This document shows positions 45,734 through 57,000 of a stretch of 64,000 nt of DNA, piece after piece; positions within the stretch are counted from its first letter, which is position 1, and each line of letters opens with the position of its first letter. The position numbers and the translations under genes were made by a program. The stretch is taken from NCBI RefSeq assembly GCF_019059575.1, contig NW_024881670.1, forward strand, positions 124,001-188,000, given 5' to 3'. Below the pieces are notes generated by a model. It was given only the letters and a program-made list of their open reading frames with translations. It searched no databases and had not been told where the DNA came from. The DNA comes from Amphibalanus amphitrite. Lineage: Eukaryota; Arthropoda; Thecostraca; Balanomorpha; Balanidae.

Positions 45734-46245
45734 GTGAGTGACATGGGTCACAGCGGCACGGCCAGGGCCTCCTGGCACCCTTTGCAGGAGCGGGTGAGTG
45801 ACACGGGTCACGGGTCATGGTCACAGGTCATAGAGTCACCCTGCTATGGCCTTCTGGCACCCACTGCAGGAGCGGGTGAGTGACACGGGTCACGGGTCAC
45901 GGTCACAGGTCATAGAGTCAGCCTTCTATGGCCTTCTTGTACCCTCTGCAGGAGAAGGTGAGTGACACGGGTCACGGTCTTCTTAGTGACACGGGTCACA
46001 GACACGCGTACGATGAAACGCTCTTTATGGCACCTTCTGCAGGAAAGGGTCAGTAACATGGGGCACGGGTCACGGTTACAGGTCATAGTCACCCTGCCAC
46101 GGCCTCATGTCACCCACTGTAGGAACGGATGAGTGACACGGGTCACGGGCACGACCTCTGGACCGTCACGGGTCACAGACACGGGTACGGACGGAGTTTA
46201 GCCCAGTCGCCCACTGCAGGAACAGGTGAGTGACATGGGGTCACG
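45706..46245 (+). repeat. btsz: Minisatellite built from an exon end and its 5' splice site
   Basis: The block CCTGGCACCCTCTGCAGGAG then CGG|gtgagtgacacgggtcac recurs after the true donor (45734). Donor copies start at 45794, 45876, 45958, 46049 (gtcagt) and 46226. One copy near 46129 is degenerate (GAT for GGT). Spacing is about 60 to 95 bases. Each unit also holds a TGCAG acceptor-like site six bases before the donor. Confidence 0.9.
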
Positions 46246-49058
46246 ACTACATGGCTGTGCCCTGACGGGATCAATGTTACACTACCCAACTCTTGTGGAA
46301 TTAGGGTTACAAAGCTGAACATTGAAGGGGTCACGCTCTCATGACTGAAAAGAGCCGATAGTTACACGGTTGATCTGGTTAATCTGTTGAGGGATAGTGG
46401 TTTCACGGCTGAGTTCTCGCGGGAAAATGTTAACACGGTTGAGCTATTATAATGAGGTACCGGTTACACGTTCAGACTCTCGTGAGAATCATCCAGAAGC
46501 CGCGACCTAGTCGGCTATGTCGCTCATTTCCGGTCACTCGGTCACATTCAGACGATTTTAGGATCCTGTCAAATTTAACCCTGCTCCTATTGAGACACAT
46601 TCCGGCTGAATTCATTCACCGCCATTCGTTCAACCTATGACCGCAATTTAGCGAAGCGTCCATTCGACGCCATCTGAGCCTTTCATTGGATAGTGGAGAC
46701 ATCCGGTCTTGGACCGTTCAGTGTCTCTAATTGGCAGTTAGTGCGGTCTGCAGTCTGAAGGCAGCTTGTTACGCTGACGCGTGGGTGCCCCGTGGGACGG
46801 AGGTGGCACCTCTGAAACCGCAGGCAGAAGCGCTCGGCGTGCTCTGATTTACCGGTCACGATCTGTCTTGGTACACTCATGGCGGTGGTGCAGTTGTCAG
46901 GTCGTTAGTCGGACTGAAACTGCGGTGGGTGCATAGGCCGGAATAACGACGTTCGGTTTCATGCTGATGTGCATTGAGGGAGATGAGTAGTCGGTAAGTA
47001 ACATGACTCGCAATTGTCGGGAATGTAGGAAAACTGGCCTTGTTGGGTAGCTCATGTTTGAAAGCGTCTGTAAGTTTTACGATCTTTATAATCTATTCAT
47101 AAATAATTGCCTTGTTACACTGCAGATGAAACTATCCCCGTATGCTAAGCATTTCAGGCGCAAAGCATCAAAATGCATCGGTGCATCGATTAGCCCATTC
47201 TACGCAATAGTTCTTGAGAAATATTTCATAAATGGATTGCCCATTGTGAGGTAATAAAGCTAAGTTATTCATCCTTTCGAACATTCAAACAGACAATGCA
47301 AAGCTCATCACGACCTTTGTAAATGCCATGTACAATGGATGTCTACTAATGCTATATCGTGTGCCACTACTCTTAGCTGCTCGGATCGCAAATCCAATGA
47401 ATCTCGCTTAAAATATGATTATTGCGGTAAAGTTAGCAAATGTCCAAAGTTCAAATGAATTTCAGAAGTTTGCATGAGCTTGGCATATGCATGCTCTAGT
47501 CTTTGTTGCTGGCATTTTCGTTGATTCTTTCGAAGATAGCTGCTGTGATCTCCGTAAGATATTAATGGGAAGTTTTCGGTGACTTTCAACCCTGAGCTGA
47601 CCTTCCCGAACAGTCAACGTCATTCAGCCCATTTGAACGTTATTTTGGAAACTGATCTAATGATCTTCATTGAAAAGGTCACGCTCAGCACACCATGACT
47701 GACAAGGTAATGCATGACCGTTGTCTTTTATTCGACCTTTGTTCGATTTTGTCACACGACATGCTAGGAAACTGGTAACAACGACAACGTTTGATGCCTA
47801 GGGCTCTTACCTAATGGTCCCTCCAAGACACTAGCACCAGGAAGTCCCTGCTGGAAATGTTTGCAGAGAAATGTTTGCAGTTGCAGATCACTAGATATGC
47901 ACGCTGACTGGAAAACTTGTAGGTAATCCACACTCCTTACCCCGCTTTGTGTAAGTGATGCGTGACGAGCTCTGCAAAAATTGCTACCCGCTCCATTGCT
48001 GTTCATATATCTAAGTGTGTTGACACTGTGAATATTAGCAATGTTGGTACATCTGAGACCACACACTGTGTCCATGCGCCCAAAGTGCCCGTCAGGTCAA
48101 GTACACTGCTTGGTCCCTGACCAGCCAGGTTGATCCCTGTTCTCCGAGGTGTCATAAAAGCCTGAACTGATCCCTTGGGTTAAGTAAAACGGGTCTTGCT
48201 CGGCCAGGCCCAGCAGCTCCAATATTGAATAAAAGGCGGCAGGTGGGCTACGGACTACTGTGGAAGAAGGGGAGGGATAGATAACTTGCGTTCTGATGTG
48301 GGTTATTTGTTGGCTAGCGACACAAAACGGCAGACATTGTGAAGAATGTACGTGCTATGCGGTGCGATGGACGCTGGTATAAGAGCTGGCTTCTGACCGC
48401 CCCGCTCGCGATGAGGCTACTTTCGGACACGCTCGTTTTAGATGCCTGAAGGAGAAGAACGAATAGCCAGTGTGAGAGACGGTATATGGAGCCTCCAGAG
48501 ACACCCTGACGTCATCCGACCCGTGTGACGTCAAACGAGACGCCTGTTCGGACGGACAAATTGGATCAATCCTGCTATTCGGAGATATGGTAGCCATCCA
48601 CCACAGCCACCTGAATTAGGGTCAGTTGTCCGTGACAAGAAATGGAAGCAGCTCAAGGATGAGAGGGGGTAGGTTTTTTATTAATTTTATCCTCTGCACA
48701 ATTGACTTCCTGAAGTCAATTTGACATGTCAAATTTGGTATCGGGTTCTATTTGTTTGCAGTTCCTGTACTTTCTAATAAGTCATTCTGCAGCCTCATTG
48801 CATTGTTTCCTTCTGAATGCCATCTTAATGAAGCTTATCATTTTAGGTAAACCCTTTCAGGTGCTCAAGGTAGGCACGGGTGTCTATTAGCTTCATTTGC
48901 TCAGCATCTACCCAATGACAAAGATACACTTGCTTGCAGAGTATAACGCCTTACATCCACAACAGACAGCTGCTAAAAATGTCTCATTCCCCTCCCCCAT
49001 GTGTAGAGTAACTTCCACAGCCAACCTCTGACGAAGTGTACCCTCTCCCTGTCCACAG
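45734..49058 (+). other. Intron between C2A and C2B (3.3 kb)
   Basis: Its first 500 bases are the minisatellite made from the exon end and donor. After that come degenerate repeats with GTTACACGG-like words to about 46470, then unique-looking sequence with no exon. Confidence 0.75.
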
Positions 49059-49249
49059 AGTGACCTTCACGAGGAGGGCGGCTCCGGTCGCGGTGACGTC
49101 ATCGTCGCCCTGAAGTACGCCCCGCCGGAGGAGGGGGACGGCAGTCGGAGGTCGCGACGCTCGCGAGGAGCCCTCCACGTCATGGTCAAGGAGGCCAAAC
49201 ACCTGGTGGCAGTGCGATCCAACGGCTCGGCAGACCCCTTCTGCAAGTG
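49059..49249 (+). CDS. btsz: Slp gene exon, C2A-C2B linker and N-terminal half of C2B
   Basis: The acceptor is CTGTCCACAG|AGTGAC (49058|49059) and the donor is CAAGTG|gtgagt (49249|49250), phase 0 to phase 2, 63 codons plus two bases. It encodes a short acidic linker (SDLHEEGGSGRG), the first C2B strand DVIVALKYAPPEE, a basic insert with repeated SRRSRRSR, then GALHVMVKEAKHL and loop 1 VRSNGSADPFCK. Only one of the two loop-1 acidic ligands remains (SADP), which argues for a Ca-independent C2B (inference). The Arg-rich insert could add membrane or nucleic-acid affinity; I make no further claim for it. Confidence 0.92.
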
Positions 49250-50631
49250 GTGAGTGGAGCGTGAAACTGGTGGTGAAACGAACAGCTGAAGGACAGGTAT
49301 TCTGGCCATCATTATTTGTTAGCAGCATAATCGACGACACCATGCTAAAGGTCACTCATTGACTTTTAAAACTATGAAATTGAAAATGAAATAAATACAC
49401 ATCCTTCGTTAAGGCTAGCAATTAAGAACCATTTGTTGCATACATGAACTAACGATATAAGCTAAAGGTTAGGTAATATTTGAAACAACAAAACCACTTA
49501 TATCGCTTCACGTGATTAAGACCGTCTAAAGGTTTTCCGAACACTTGAATAAGACCGTATCAAGGTTTTCCAAATACTTGCTCGTTTGTCTACCATACGC
49601 CGCATCCTTGGACCTTGACCATCGAAAATGGCATCGAAACCGACAGAAAATACCCGGAACTCATCCCTGCGTATAGGTTATTGGTATTGCACTTGCAATA
49701 TAACTGCCACTGGCTGAAACAATAGCCGTATGTAATGTTTGCCCAGAGCAGTGCATTACGCCCACGCTGTGACCCGTGACCTTCCGTGGGTCACCGCGAT
49801 GGTTTAATCATCACGTGTGCAGGCCGGCCCGGACAGTACCGAGTGGAAATGCCATGTAACTGTCCCGTGATGAATGCCACGAGCTCGCCCCAAGCTCCGG
49901 CTGAAATGTTAACTGGCCGGCCGACGACACCGAGTCCAGGCACGCACCGTATACGGCCCTGATGGATGGCAACCAGCCGCTTGTGTTGTGACAAATGATA
50001 CCACCGCCTTATCGACTCGGGAGGGTTATTGTGCGTCCTGTCATATCGAAAAGCTGCGGAATAATGTCCGAACAGCATGCCACTGAAAGCGTTGCGGAAC
50101 ATCAATTGCCGTGCTTAGCGTATGCATGAACGCGAAGAGTGACATAAAACAGGGGGGTTTCCTCGTGGATGGATCGATATCATGGCAGTTATCTGAAATG
50201 GCAATCTCTGGCCACATAGCTGTCCTCAAATCGACCACAGTCGCCGCGGCCGTAAAACGAGGTATGGCGGTGCAGTATGCATTCAGGCGCTCACTACTAC
50301 CGCCATCTATGAGCCGGTGCGGGAACAGGGGTGTCGCTTGGAGTATTCACTACGGGTAAACGTGACTCTAGCTCTTAACTATGTTAGACCACTTCCACTT
50401 CTTGTAAGCTGATGGTAGGAAGATAACTGTATGCTTACTGATAACCGTACAATCAGCATCCTATCGATATACTCGTAGTTGTGCCACAACATTTAGGCAA
50501 ATTCATCGAGAACACGAAATTTGGCCGTCGTATAAAAATCAAGCTGGTTACAATGCACAAATTCTTCTTCCTCACGAGACCGATTATCATGTAGCTATCG
50601 TCTGACCCTGTTGTCTTTCTTTCACCCCCAG
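49250..50631 (+). other. Intron inside C2B (1.4 kb)
   Basis: Ordinary intron with a 32-bp tandem duplication at 49516-49580. Nothing else was seen. Confidence 0.8.
49516..49580. repeat. 32-bp tandem duplication
   Basis: TTAAGACCGTCTAAAGGTTT then TCCGAACACTTG is followed by a copy with a few changes at 49549-49580. Confidence 0.85.
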
Positions 50632-50834
50632 CTACCTCCTACCGGACCGGAAGGGTAGCAAGCAGAAGACATCCGTCGTTCGTCGCACCACCAGCCCGCG
50701 GTGGACGGGCACGCTTCTCTTCTCGGACGTCACGCTGGCAGAGCTGAAGGAGCGTGCTCTCGAACTGACCGTGTGGGACCACAGCCTGACATCCAGCGAG
50801 CTTCTGGGCGGCGCCCGCTTCAACAATGGCTCAG
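50632..50834 (+). CDS. btsz: Slp gene exon, core of C2B
   Basis: The acceptor is CTTTCACCCCCAG|CTACC (50631|50632) and the donor is GGCTCAG|gtgggt (50834|50835), phase 2 to phase 1. It completes a Cys codon and encodes YLLPDRKGSKQKTSVVRRTT, then SPRWTGTLLFSDVTLAELK, ALELTVWDHSLTSSELLGG and ARFNNGS. YLLPDRKG-KQKT is the C2B polybasic strand. Loop 3 (WDHSLTSSELLG) keeps the first Asp but has Ser and Glu where synaptotagmin 1 has Asp, so it is not a standard Ca site. The order of motifs and the exon borders are unambiguous. Confidence 0.93.
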
Positions 50835-52986
50835 GTGGGTAAAAGTTCGTCACAGGAGGAGAGATGCCAGAAGGCTCGGAGGATGGTAGGCCAAACAATC
50901 TTTTTTTTGTTCATTTATCTAATCATTAGCAAGAACTTCCGACAAACTATCTGGCCCCAATGTCACGTCATACGGTCAATGTCAGCAATGTCATTAGGTT
51001 AAACCTTGAAGAGGCACGCTCCTATGTCGGAGGTAACGCAATCAGATCATACGTCCGGTAATCTAATCAGCGCAGCTGTCCTCGCATGACTCCTACTACG
51101 GCTTCCTGATACCGGCAATCGCATTAGAACCTATTGACCAGCCCTGGCTTCCCTCCCAAAGCTCCAATATGTATTGGGAAATGACCTTATGGACACGTAG
51201 CCGGAAGGTATAGGACCAATGCTCAGCGCACCCGGTCCTGTCCGCACTGCCTGTCAATATTCAGCCATTTGACAGTCTACCGAACTTTTCCTCTGTTGCT
51301 GTTTGCGAATATTAATGGGTCTCGATCCTGATGGGTTCAACTGATTTGTATTCCACCGATGCTGGATAAACTTTTGGTCCTGTTCATTCGCCGCCAGCCA
51401 CAAGCAGTTTCGAGTTGTTTTCCGGCTGAGAAAGCACGGTACTGCTTGGGGCTTCGCTGTCGCAGGGTCGTTGAATGTGATAGTTTCTGAACTTAGGTAC
51501 GCTGCATTGCATCTGAGGACAAACTGTGGAATGCTTGGGAAATACATTTGCTTTTATAAGGTACATTTTATATTATAAATTATAAACATACATTATAAAT
51601 ACATTTGCTTCTACCACACACACACATAATGCCAGAAAACAATATCTGTATTTTCTCTTCATACTGTCACACTCGTAGCCGCACACAAACATCAATTGAC
51701 TCTACACTCTACATGCCTCCAGTAAGTGCGAGAGCTGGCCGATCTCTGTCGCTCTCGGCGGTGCTGTTTATCCTCCCTCCGCTGGGAGAGGCCGACGAAC
51801 AACACACCTGCCTTGTAGACTCATTAGCACTGACTGAGCTCAGGACGAGCCGTGGCAGCGCTAAGAGCACTGCCGTGTTCCTCGGGATGAGCCGACGCGC
51901 CCCGTCCGCCCCTGCCCGTCTTTAGTGCGTGTGCTGTCCGATTCATTCGTGACACGCTCTCCGTCCCGTTCTTCGTCCCCCGTCATCTGTTCAATCTTTC
52001 TCTATCCCATCCTTCATGGTTCGTCCCCATCCTCTCTCCCACCATCTGTACTCAGTCCCGTCTCTGTCCCATCATCCTTCCCGTCTTCCGATGTTCTTTC
52101 CTTTGTCCCGTTTTTCGACCTCCTTCCTCTGTTCCTTCTTCCGTCCCGTCCTCCGTCCATTCCTCTGTTCCTCCCTCCCTCCTTCCTCTGTCCTTGTCCT
52201 CCTTGTTCCGTCCTTTTTCCCGTCGTCCCCCATCCTCCGCCCCGTCCTCCATCTTCCGCCATCCGTCCATCTTCTTTTCCTTCCTCTACCAAGTCTAGAC
52301 GACCGTCACTGATAGCACCATCTCTGTCCTCTCGGTCTCAGTGGACAGTCTGACATTTACTCCTCCTTTACGCTTCTCCCCTGTCGCGTGTCGCGCCACA
52401 CACCGTCGCTCGGCTCCGTCGGACACCCACGCTACCTGCCCCCCCCCCCCCGAGCTGCGTACCGGCCCGATTGATCGAGTCTGCCGGCCCGGGCCGCCCG
52501 TGTCAGCCGATGAGCAATGCGAGGCACGGCCCGCCAACGCCGCCATATGAGCGGTAGTTAATTACGTTGCCGGTAGTCGGAATAGCTGACAGCGTGGGCG
52601 TGCCCCGACGCCTCGGGTCAGACCTCCGGCGTCGGTTCTGAGTGCTGGAGGCTATTTCCCGGCAGACTTTGTCGAGTGTCAGGTCCTCGGGGAGCTCATA
52701 TGCTTCCTCGGACTGGGTTTGATGGATATGGTGCTTCGAATAGTTCTAAATGTCACGTTTCAGGTGGGCGGTAGTTGACCTTCCAGGGTCATTGGAACTT
52801 AACGGTACGATGAACCTTCGGTAGTCTCCTGGGCAAAGGGTCAATTAACCTTCCGTTTCCGTATCGTAAGGTCACGTGTGTCCGGACAACCGCCCCCGAG
52901 GTTGACATTATGCTTGCACCATTACCCTTCCCGTCCCCTGAGCCCACGATGCCTCTCTGACTGTCTCTCGTCTCTCTCTCCGACAG
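50835..52986 (+). other. Last intron (2.15 kb)
   Basis: Contains a short AT-rich duplication near 51540-51610, a long pyrimidine-rich tract at about 51950-52330 and a C14 run near 52440. No exon was seen. Confidence 0.8.
51950..52330. repeat. Pyrimidine-rich degenerate tract
   Basis: C/T-rich on the plus strand, with recurring CCGTC, CCTCCGTCC and TTCCTCTGTCC words. It is degenerate rather than a clean tandem repeat. Long frames across it reflect the composition only. Confidence 0.75.
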
Positions 52987-53138
52987 GTCAACACCAGGGC
53001 AAGCCGGCGCACTGGATGGACGCGGAGGGAGCCGAGGCCTCGCTGTGGGAGCAGATGCTCGACCGCCCCGGGTTCTGGGTGGAAGGCTCCGTTCCGCTGC
53101 GAGCTACCCTCGAGTCCGGCTCCGCGGCCATCAAATGA
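52987..53138 (+). CDS. btsz: Slp gene last exon, C-terminal block and stop
   Basis: The acceptor is TCTCTCCGACAG|GTCAAC (52986|52987), entering in phase 1; TGA is at 53136-53138. It encodes QHQGKPAHWMDAEGAEASLW, then EQMLDRPGFWVEGSVPLR and a short tail ending SGSAAIK. The series W-M-D, G-E/A, SLWEQM, PG-WVEG and LR is the conserved end of Slp proteins and sets them apart from synaptotagmins. The tail is not a PDZ ligand of a class I recognise. Confidence 0.93.
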
Positions 53139-53754
53139 ACTGCCCCCGCCGCTGTAGGCTGGGTGGGCACGGTCGGCCGACCTGCCGCGCCCCGCTGAAA
53201 TGTTGAACTCTGCCGCCGGGTCGGTATCAGTCACATTGAGCGCTGCCGTTTGCGCCACGCTCGCTGCGTACCATCTCGGTATTGATGTGCTGCGCCCAGT
53301 GCCGCGGCCTGCGTCGCGCGGTCGCGGTCGCGCTGGCCCGAGTCGCTCTCATGTCTATTTTGTTGTTGGTGTCTGCGCGCGCTGCCGCGACCAGCCGCTC
53401 TCTAACAGACCTCACCGGACCAGGCGGCAGGGGCCGGAGAGCAGCTATTTGGCCGGCGTTGTTTGTTGTCTGTGATAACCTTGCAGTGAGGGGTCTGTGG
53501 GCGGGCGGACCGGCGCCGGCGCGAGTGAGAGAGATCTGTCTTCCGGCGCTACCGTATGTGAGTGGAGCGGGGCCCGGCGTCCCAGGAGAGAGGCCATCCC
53601 GTGTAACCGGACACCCTGTCGGAGGGCTGAGTGTCCGCTCTGATGGGCGCCGGCGGTCCGCGTCTGCGTTTTATGTAATACAATATCACTGTTAACGTGA
53701 GCCATGCTTTTCAGCTGAGGGCTATAGGCGAGGAGGAAGTAGCAAAGGAAGGCA
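53139..53754 (+). other. Presumed 3' UTR / immediate downstream region
   Basis: GC-rich sequence after the stop, with no canonical AATAAA. A variant AATACA lies near 53676. The first AATAAA (53914-53919) is inside the following minisatellite. The transcript end cannot be fixed from sequence. Confidence 0.4.
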
Positions 53755-54027
53755 GAGGTCAGTGACTGAAGGAGAGGTCATCACGGGGTCAGTAACTGAG
53801 GGGGAGAACATTACGAGGTCACTGACAGAGGAGAGGTCATTACGGGGCCAGGGACTAAAGGAGAGGTCACCACGGGGTCAGCCACTGAGGGGCAGGTCAT
53901 CAAGAGGTCAGTGAATAAAGTAGAGAACACTACAGGGCCAGAAACTGAAAGATGTTACCAATGGGGTCAGTTACTGAGGTCACCACCGGGTTAGTGGCTG
54001 GATGAGAGGTCACCTCAGGGGTCAGGG
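53755..54027. repeat. About 33-bp minisatellite downstream of the Slp stop
   Basis: Units like GAGGTCATCACGGGGTCAGT then AACTGAGGGGA, about eight degenerate copies. The only canonical AATAAA close to the gene's end (53914-53919) is in one of the units. Confidence 0.85.
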
Positions 54028-57000
54028 AGACGATCGCCGCAATGGTTATGTTTTAATGTGTTCGTAAGTATGCCGCTGATGAAAACACATTCACTGCACA
54101 AAAAGGAGATGAAAGACAAGCAAATACAAGTGTGGTAAGCAGGAATGGTTTTATCGGCCATCTTATTTACAGCTCTGCCGCCAACAGATCGAGAAGTTTT
54201 AAATTCAGTCGGCTTTCTATGCCTTTCCTTTTCTCCGTTTACCAGAGGTCTCTCATTGTCAGACTTTACAGCGCTGCACTTAGCGGCAGCCCGTCTGTCT
54301 GTAATTAGACAACAATTGGCTCAAACAAAAGACTTCCGCGCGAGCGAGCACAGCCACCTCCGCCTCCGCCTCCGCACGGTCGGAGGAGCCAGACTCCTCT
54401 GGGGCGAGCTCAGGGCTCCATCTTCCGTCAGTGGGAGCAGTCAACTCCCGGCTCTCATCTGTCAGTGTTTCGCTGCAACGGTAGTTTTTCGCTGTCGACT
54501 GCGATGTTCCTATCGACTCACTGTCAGGAGTATAAACGACAGGGACGTGCCAACAAGGCAGACACCGCACGGTGGGGACAGCGGGACTTTCCCGGAAAAT
54601 TGTCCGAAATGTTGGCAGTCCCGGTCCGTCGGGAGTCATTTCAACCGGCATATTTGGACTTACAAGCGGTTTTATTTACGGTATGATATTGTAGTGGACA
54701 GTGGACATCTTTGACTCAAGCTCGTATCTCCGAATAGAAGCGGTGCAAATGTTCGTGGGATCGTACTCTAAAATCATCCGTAAGGCTCACCTAATATCTT
54801 TACAAAGCTGTCCAATATCCACGAAAATCGTAACAAACAGTTAATAGTGCACGCCTGCATAGCGCATATCTACGCATTAAACGGTGGTTAGCCGTTTAAC
54901 ACGCGCGCCCCGTGAGACAGTACGTCAACATTAAGTCAAGTCATAAATTTAACTTCACCCTGTGGTCTAGAGTCCTAGGCTATGGAAAAGGAAATTAATG
55001 ACTGGATTTGCACCCAATTTTCAGTGAAACATGCAATAATAGACTAAGATTAGATAAACGCGCGTTCAATTAGTTTACATATTACAGTCTAGTCACAGTG
55101 TAATAATACGAGTACAACGGTCGCAGCACGAACGCGAATGAATTATGATCAATTCATTATAGTACATAAATTATGATGTAGGAACTCCAATAATGAACAA
55201 TCATGGTTAAAGCAAATTCAAACGCATTTACAGTCACACGAAGGATGCCAACGACTCGCTGGTGTCTGACAAACACAAGTCTCATTCCAAACTCCAAAGT
55301 CCTAACGATAGTAAAGCAGACAACACAACCAAAAACAAGGGAGTGCGTCAGTTATCGGCTGGCCCAGTTAACGCCAGCACCTTGGTCAGAGAGCATCGTT
55401 TGTGCGCCGTATGTATGTATGTGAGGTCACAGCCTGGTGGCAGAATCGTTGGCAAATCTCTGCTGAAATGCGAGTGACTTCCTATCGAAGATCAAATTGC
55501 ATCGAACTAGCAGCAGCTTGGGCATTGCTGCCCTCGCCGTGCACTATAAACTGGCGTGTAATGGATTTGCTAGCCATTTTCTTATCCTGGCAAGCACTGC
55601 TGTACTGGCAGCTCCCATCCGAACATGGACATAGGCCACCGCTACCAGAACATACCCATTACCCAGGTGAGTGGCCATCGGCGGCGGGCGGCGCTCCCAT
55701 ATTCTGCCGACCGCTCCTTTGTACGGGCCCCGGGGATAATTGGCGTGCCAAGACCAGAGGGAGAAGTGATAGGTGTTATCCCCGTGTGGCCGTGTCGTCA
55801 GTAACTGCCCCACTGATCACAGGCACAGCCGTGTCCGCTAACACTGCGGGATACCGTCAAACCTGTCGGATGCATGTCTGTAGGATCGAGTCGTGAGCGA
55901 AGCCTCGAAGGCCCAGAATAATTTAACCTACGACCAACTGTTGCTGTATGACGCGGTCTAGACGGCTTGTTATTTAGCCGTGATTATACAGCCTTCCGTT
56001 ATTATGAGCGATGGCCGGTGCTAATGAAGCATTCGGCGGTGCTAGTCTTCCGGTTGTAAATCAACGCTTTAGCACAGGCCATCGATTTTAGACTTCGCCT
56101 CAAAACTAACCAGGCGTCAGCAAACCGCCGGACGATCAGCATCCAAGATCGTCCAGACATTCCAAACCGCATTCGATGGCTAGTCAATCAACACTCTGAG
56201 CACCAACTCAACTCATGATCTTCATTCCTCACAAGTCAACTCATTCTTAGCCACTCCAGAATTGGGATCTCTGCCATCTGAGGCAACCTCTAATTCTCCC
56301 GGCTGACCATGCAGCCTACCAAAGACTACCGACGTCCTGAGAACACCACCCACACCGCCGTGCACGTGCCGACCTTTGACCTCTGACATCCGATCGGTCA
56401 GGAAGACCTTTTAGTTCCGGGGTCGGCAGACACCAGACACTGTATCTGTAACAGCTGGAAGCTGTAACATTTTTTCCGTACATCAAAAAGGACATCTCTC
56501 ACACTCTATACGCAAGGACGATCGCACTGTCTGCCGCGGCGCTGAGCCGGCGTGGGGAGGGAGTCGACCATACGATCCCCCGACCCGTCGGCCGGTCACC
56601 ATTAAGCGAAGATCAAAGGCTCGCCGAAGGGTGGAGTTCCAACACACCCATCCGGGCCGGCGCAGCTGCCGCCGACAAACGCGCGCAGTCGGAAACATCT
56701 GCTCCCGGTGGTGGACCAGCCTCCCGACACCCTGGACATCCGCCGGGGATGGACAGAAAATTCGAACGGAAATGGGGTGCGAGAAACGTCACGTCGGCGG
56801 AGGAAGGAGGGAGGAATGAGTCGCGCCAGATCAGTCGCTGACAGGATACATTTGCGGTTAGCCATCCGGCGGCCGGGCCGAACACCCGGGCGAGTGAGAA
56901 TGCCACGATTCCGGCGGAATGGAGGGTGAAGCGAGGGGGGCCAGTCGGCACCGGATGCCGACAGGAAAAGGCCAATTTTCAGCCCCGGTGACGGAAAGAC

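Larger units (their letters stand above)
1..53138 (+). other. btsz: Synaptotagmin-like (Slp/bitesize) gene, 3' part, eight exons joined
   Basis: Joining 1-917, 28663-28832, 39020-39201, 41747-41849, 45566-45733, 49059-49249, 50632-50834 and 52987-53138 gives one open frame (694 residues from base 2, then TGA). Each junction has GT donor and AG acceptor, and phases match in order (1, 0, 2, 0, 0, 2, 1). The product has a disordered N-terminal part, C2A, a short linker, C2B and a C-terminal block with the Slp signature of W-M-D, then LWEQM, then PGFWVEG, then LR. Slp proteins tether secretory vesicles to membranes through phosphoinositide-binding C2 domains; Drosophila Bitesize also links Moesin and actin at the apical membrane (family knowledge). 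The 5' end and the Rab27-binding domain are outside the window. Double C2 proteins such as Doc2, rabphilin and synaptotagmin are alternatives, but the C-terminal block favours Slp. Confidence 0.9.

Noticed and set aside
55402..55896. 164-codon plus-strand open frame downstream of the gene
   Set aside because: No start context, domain or conservation signal that I can see; probably chance.
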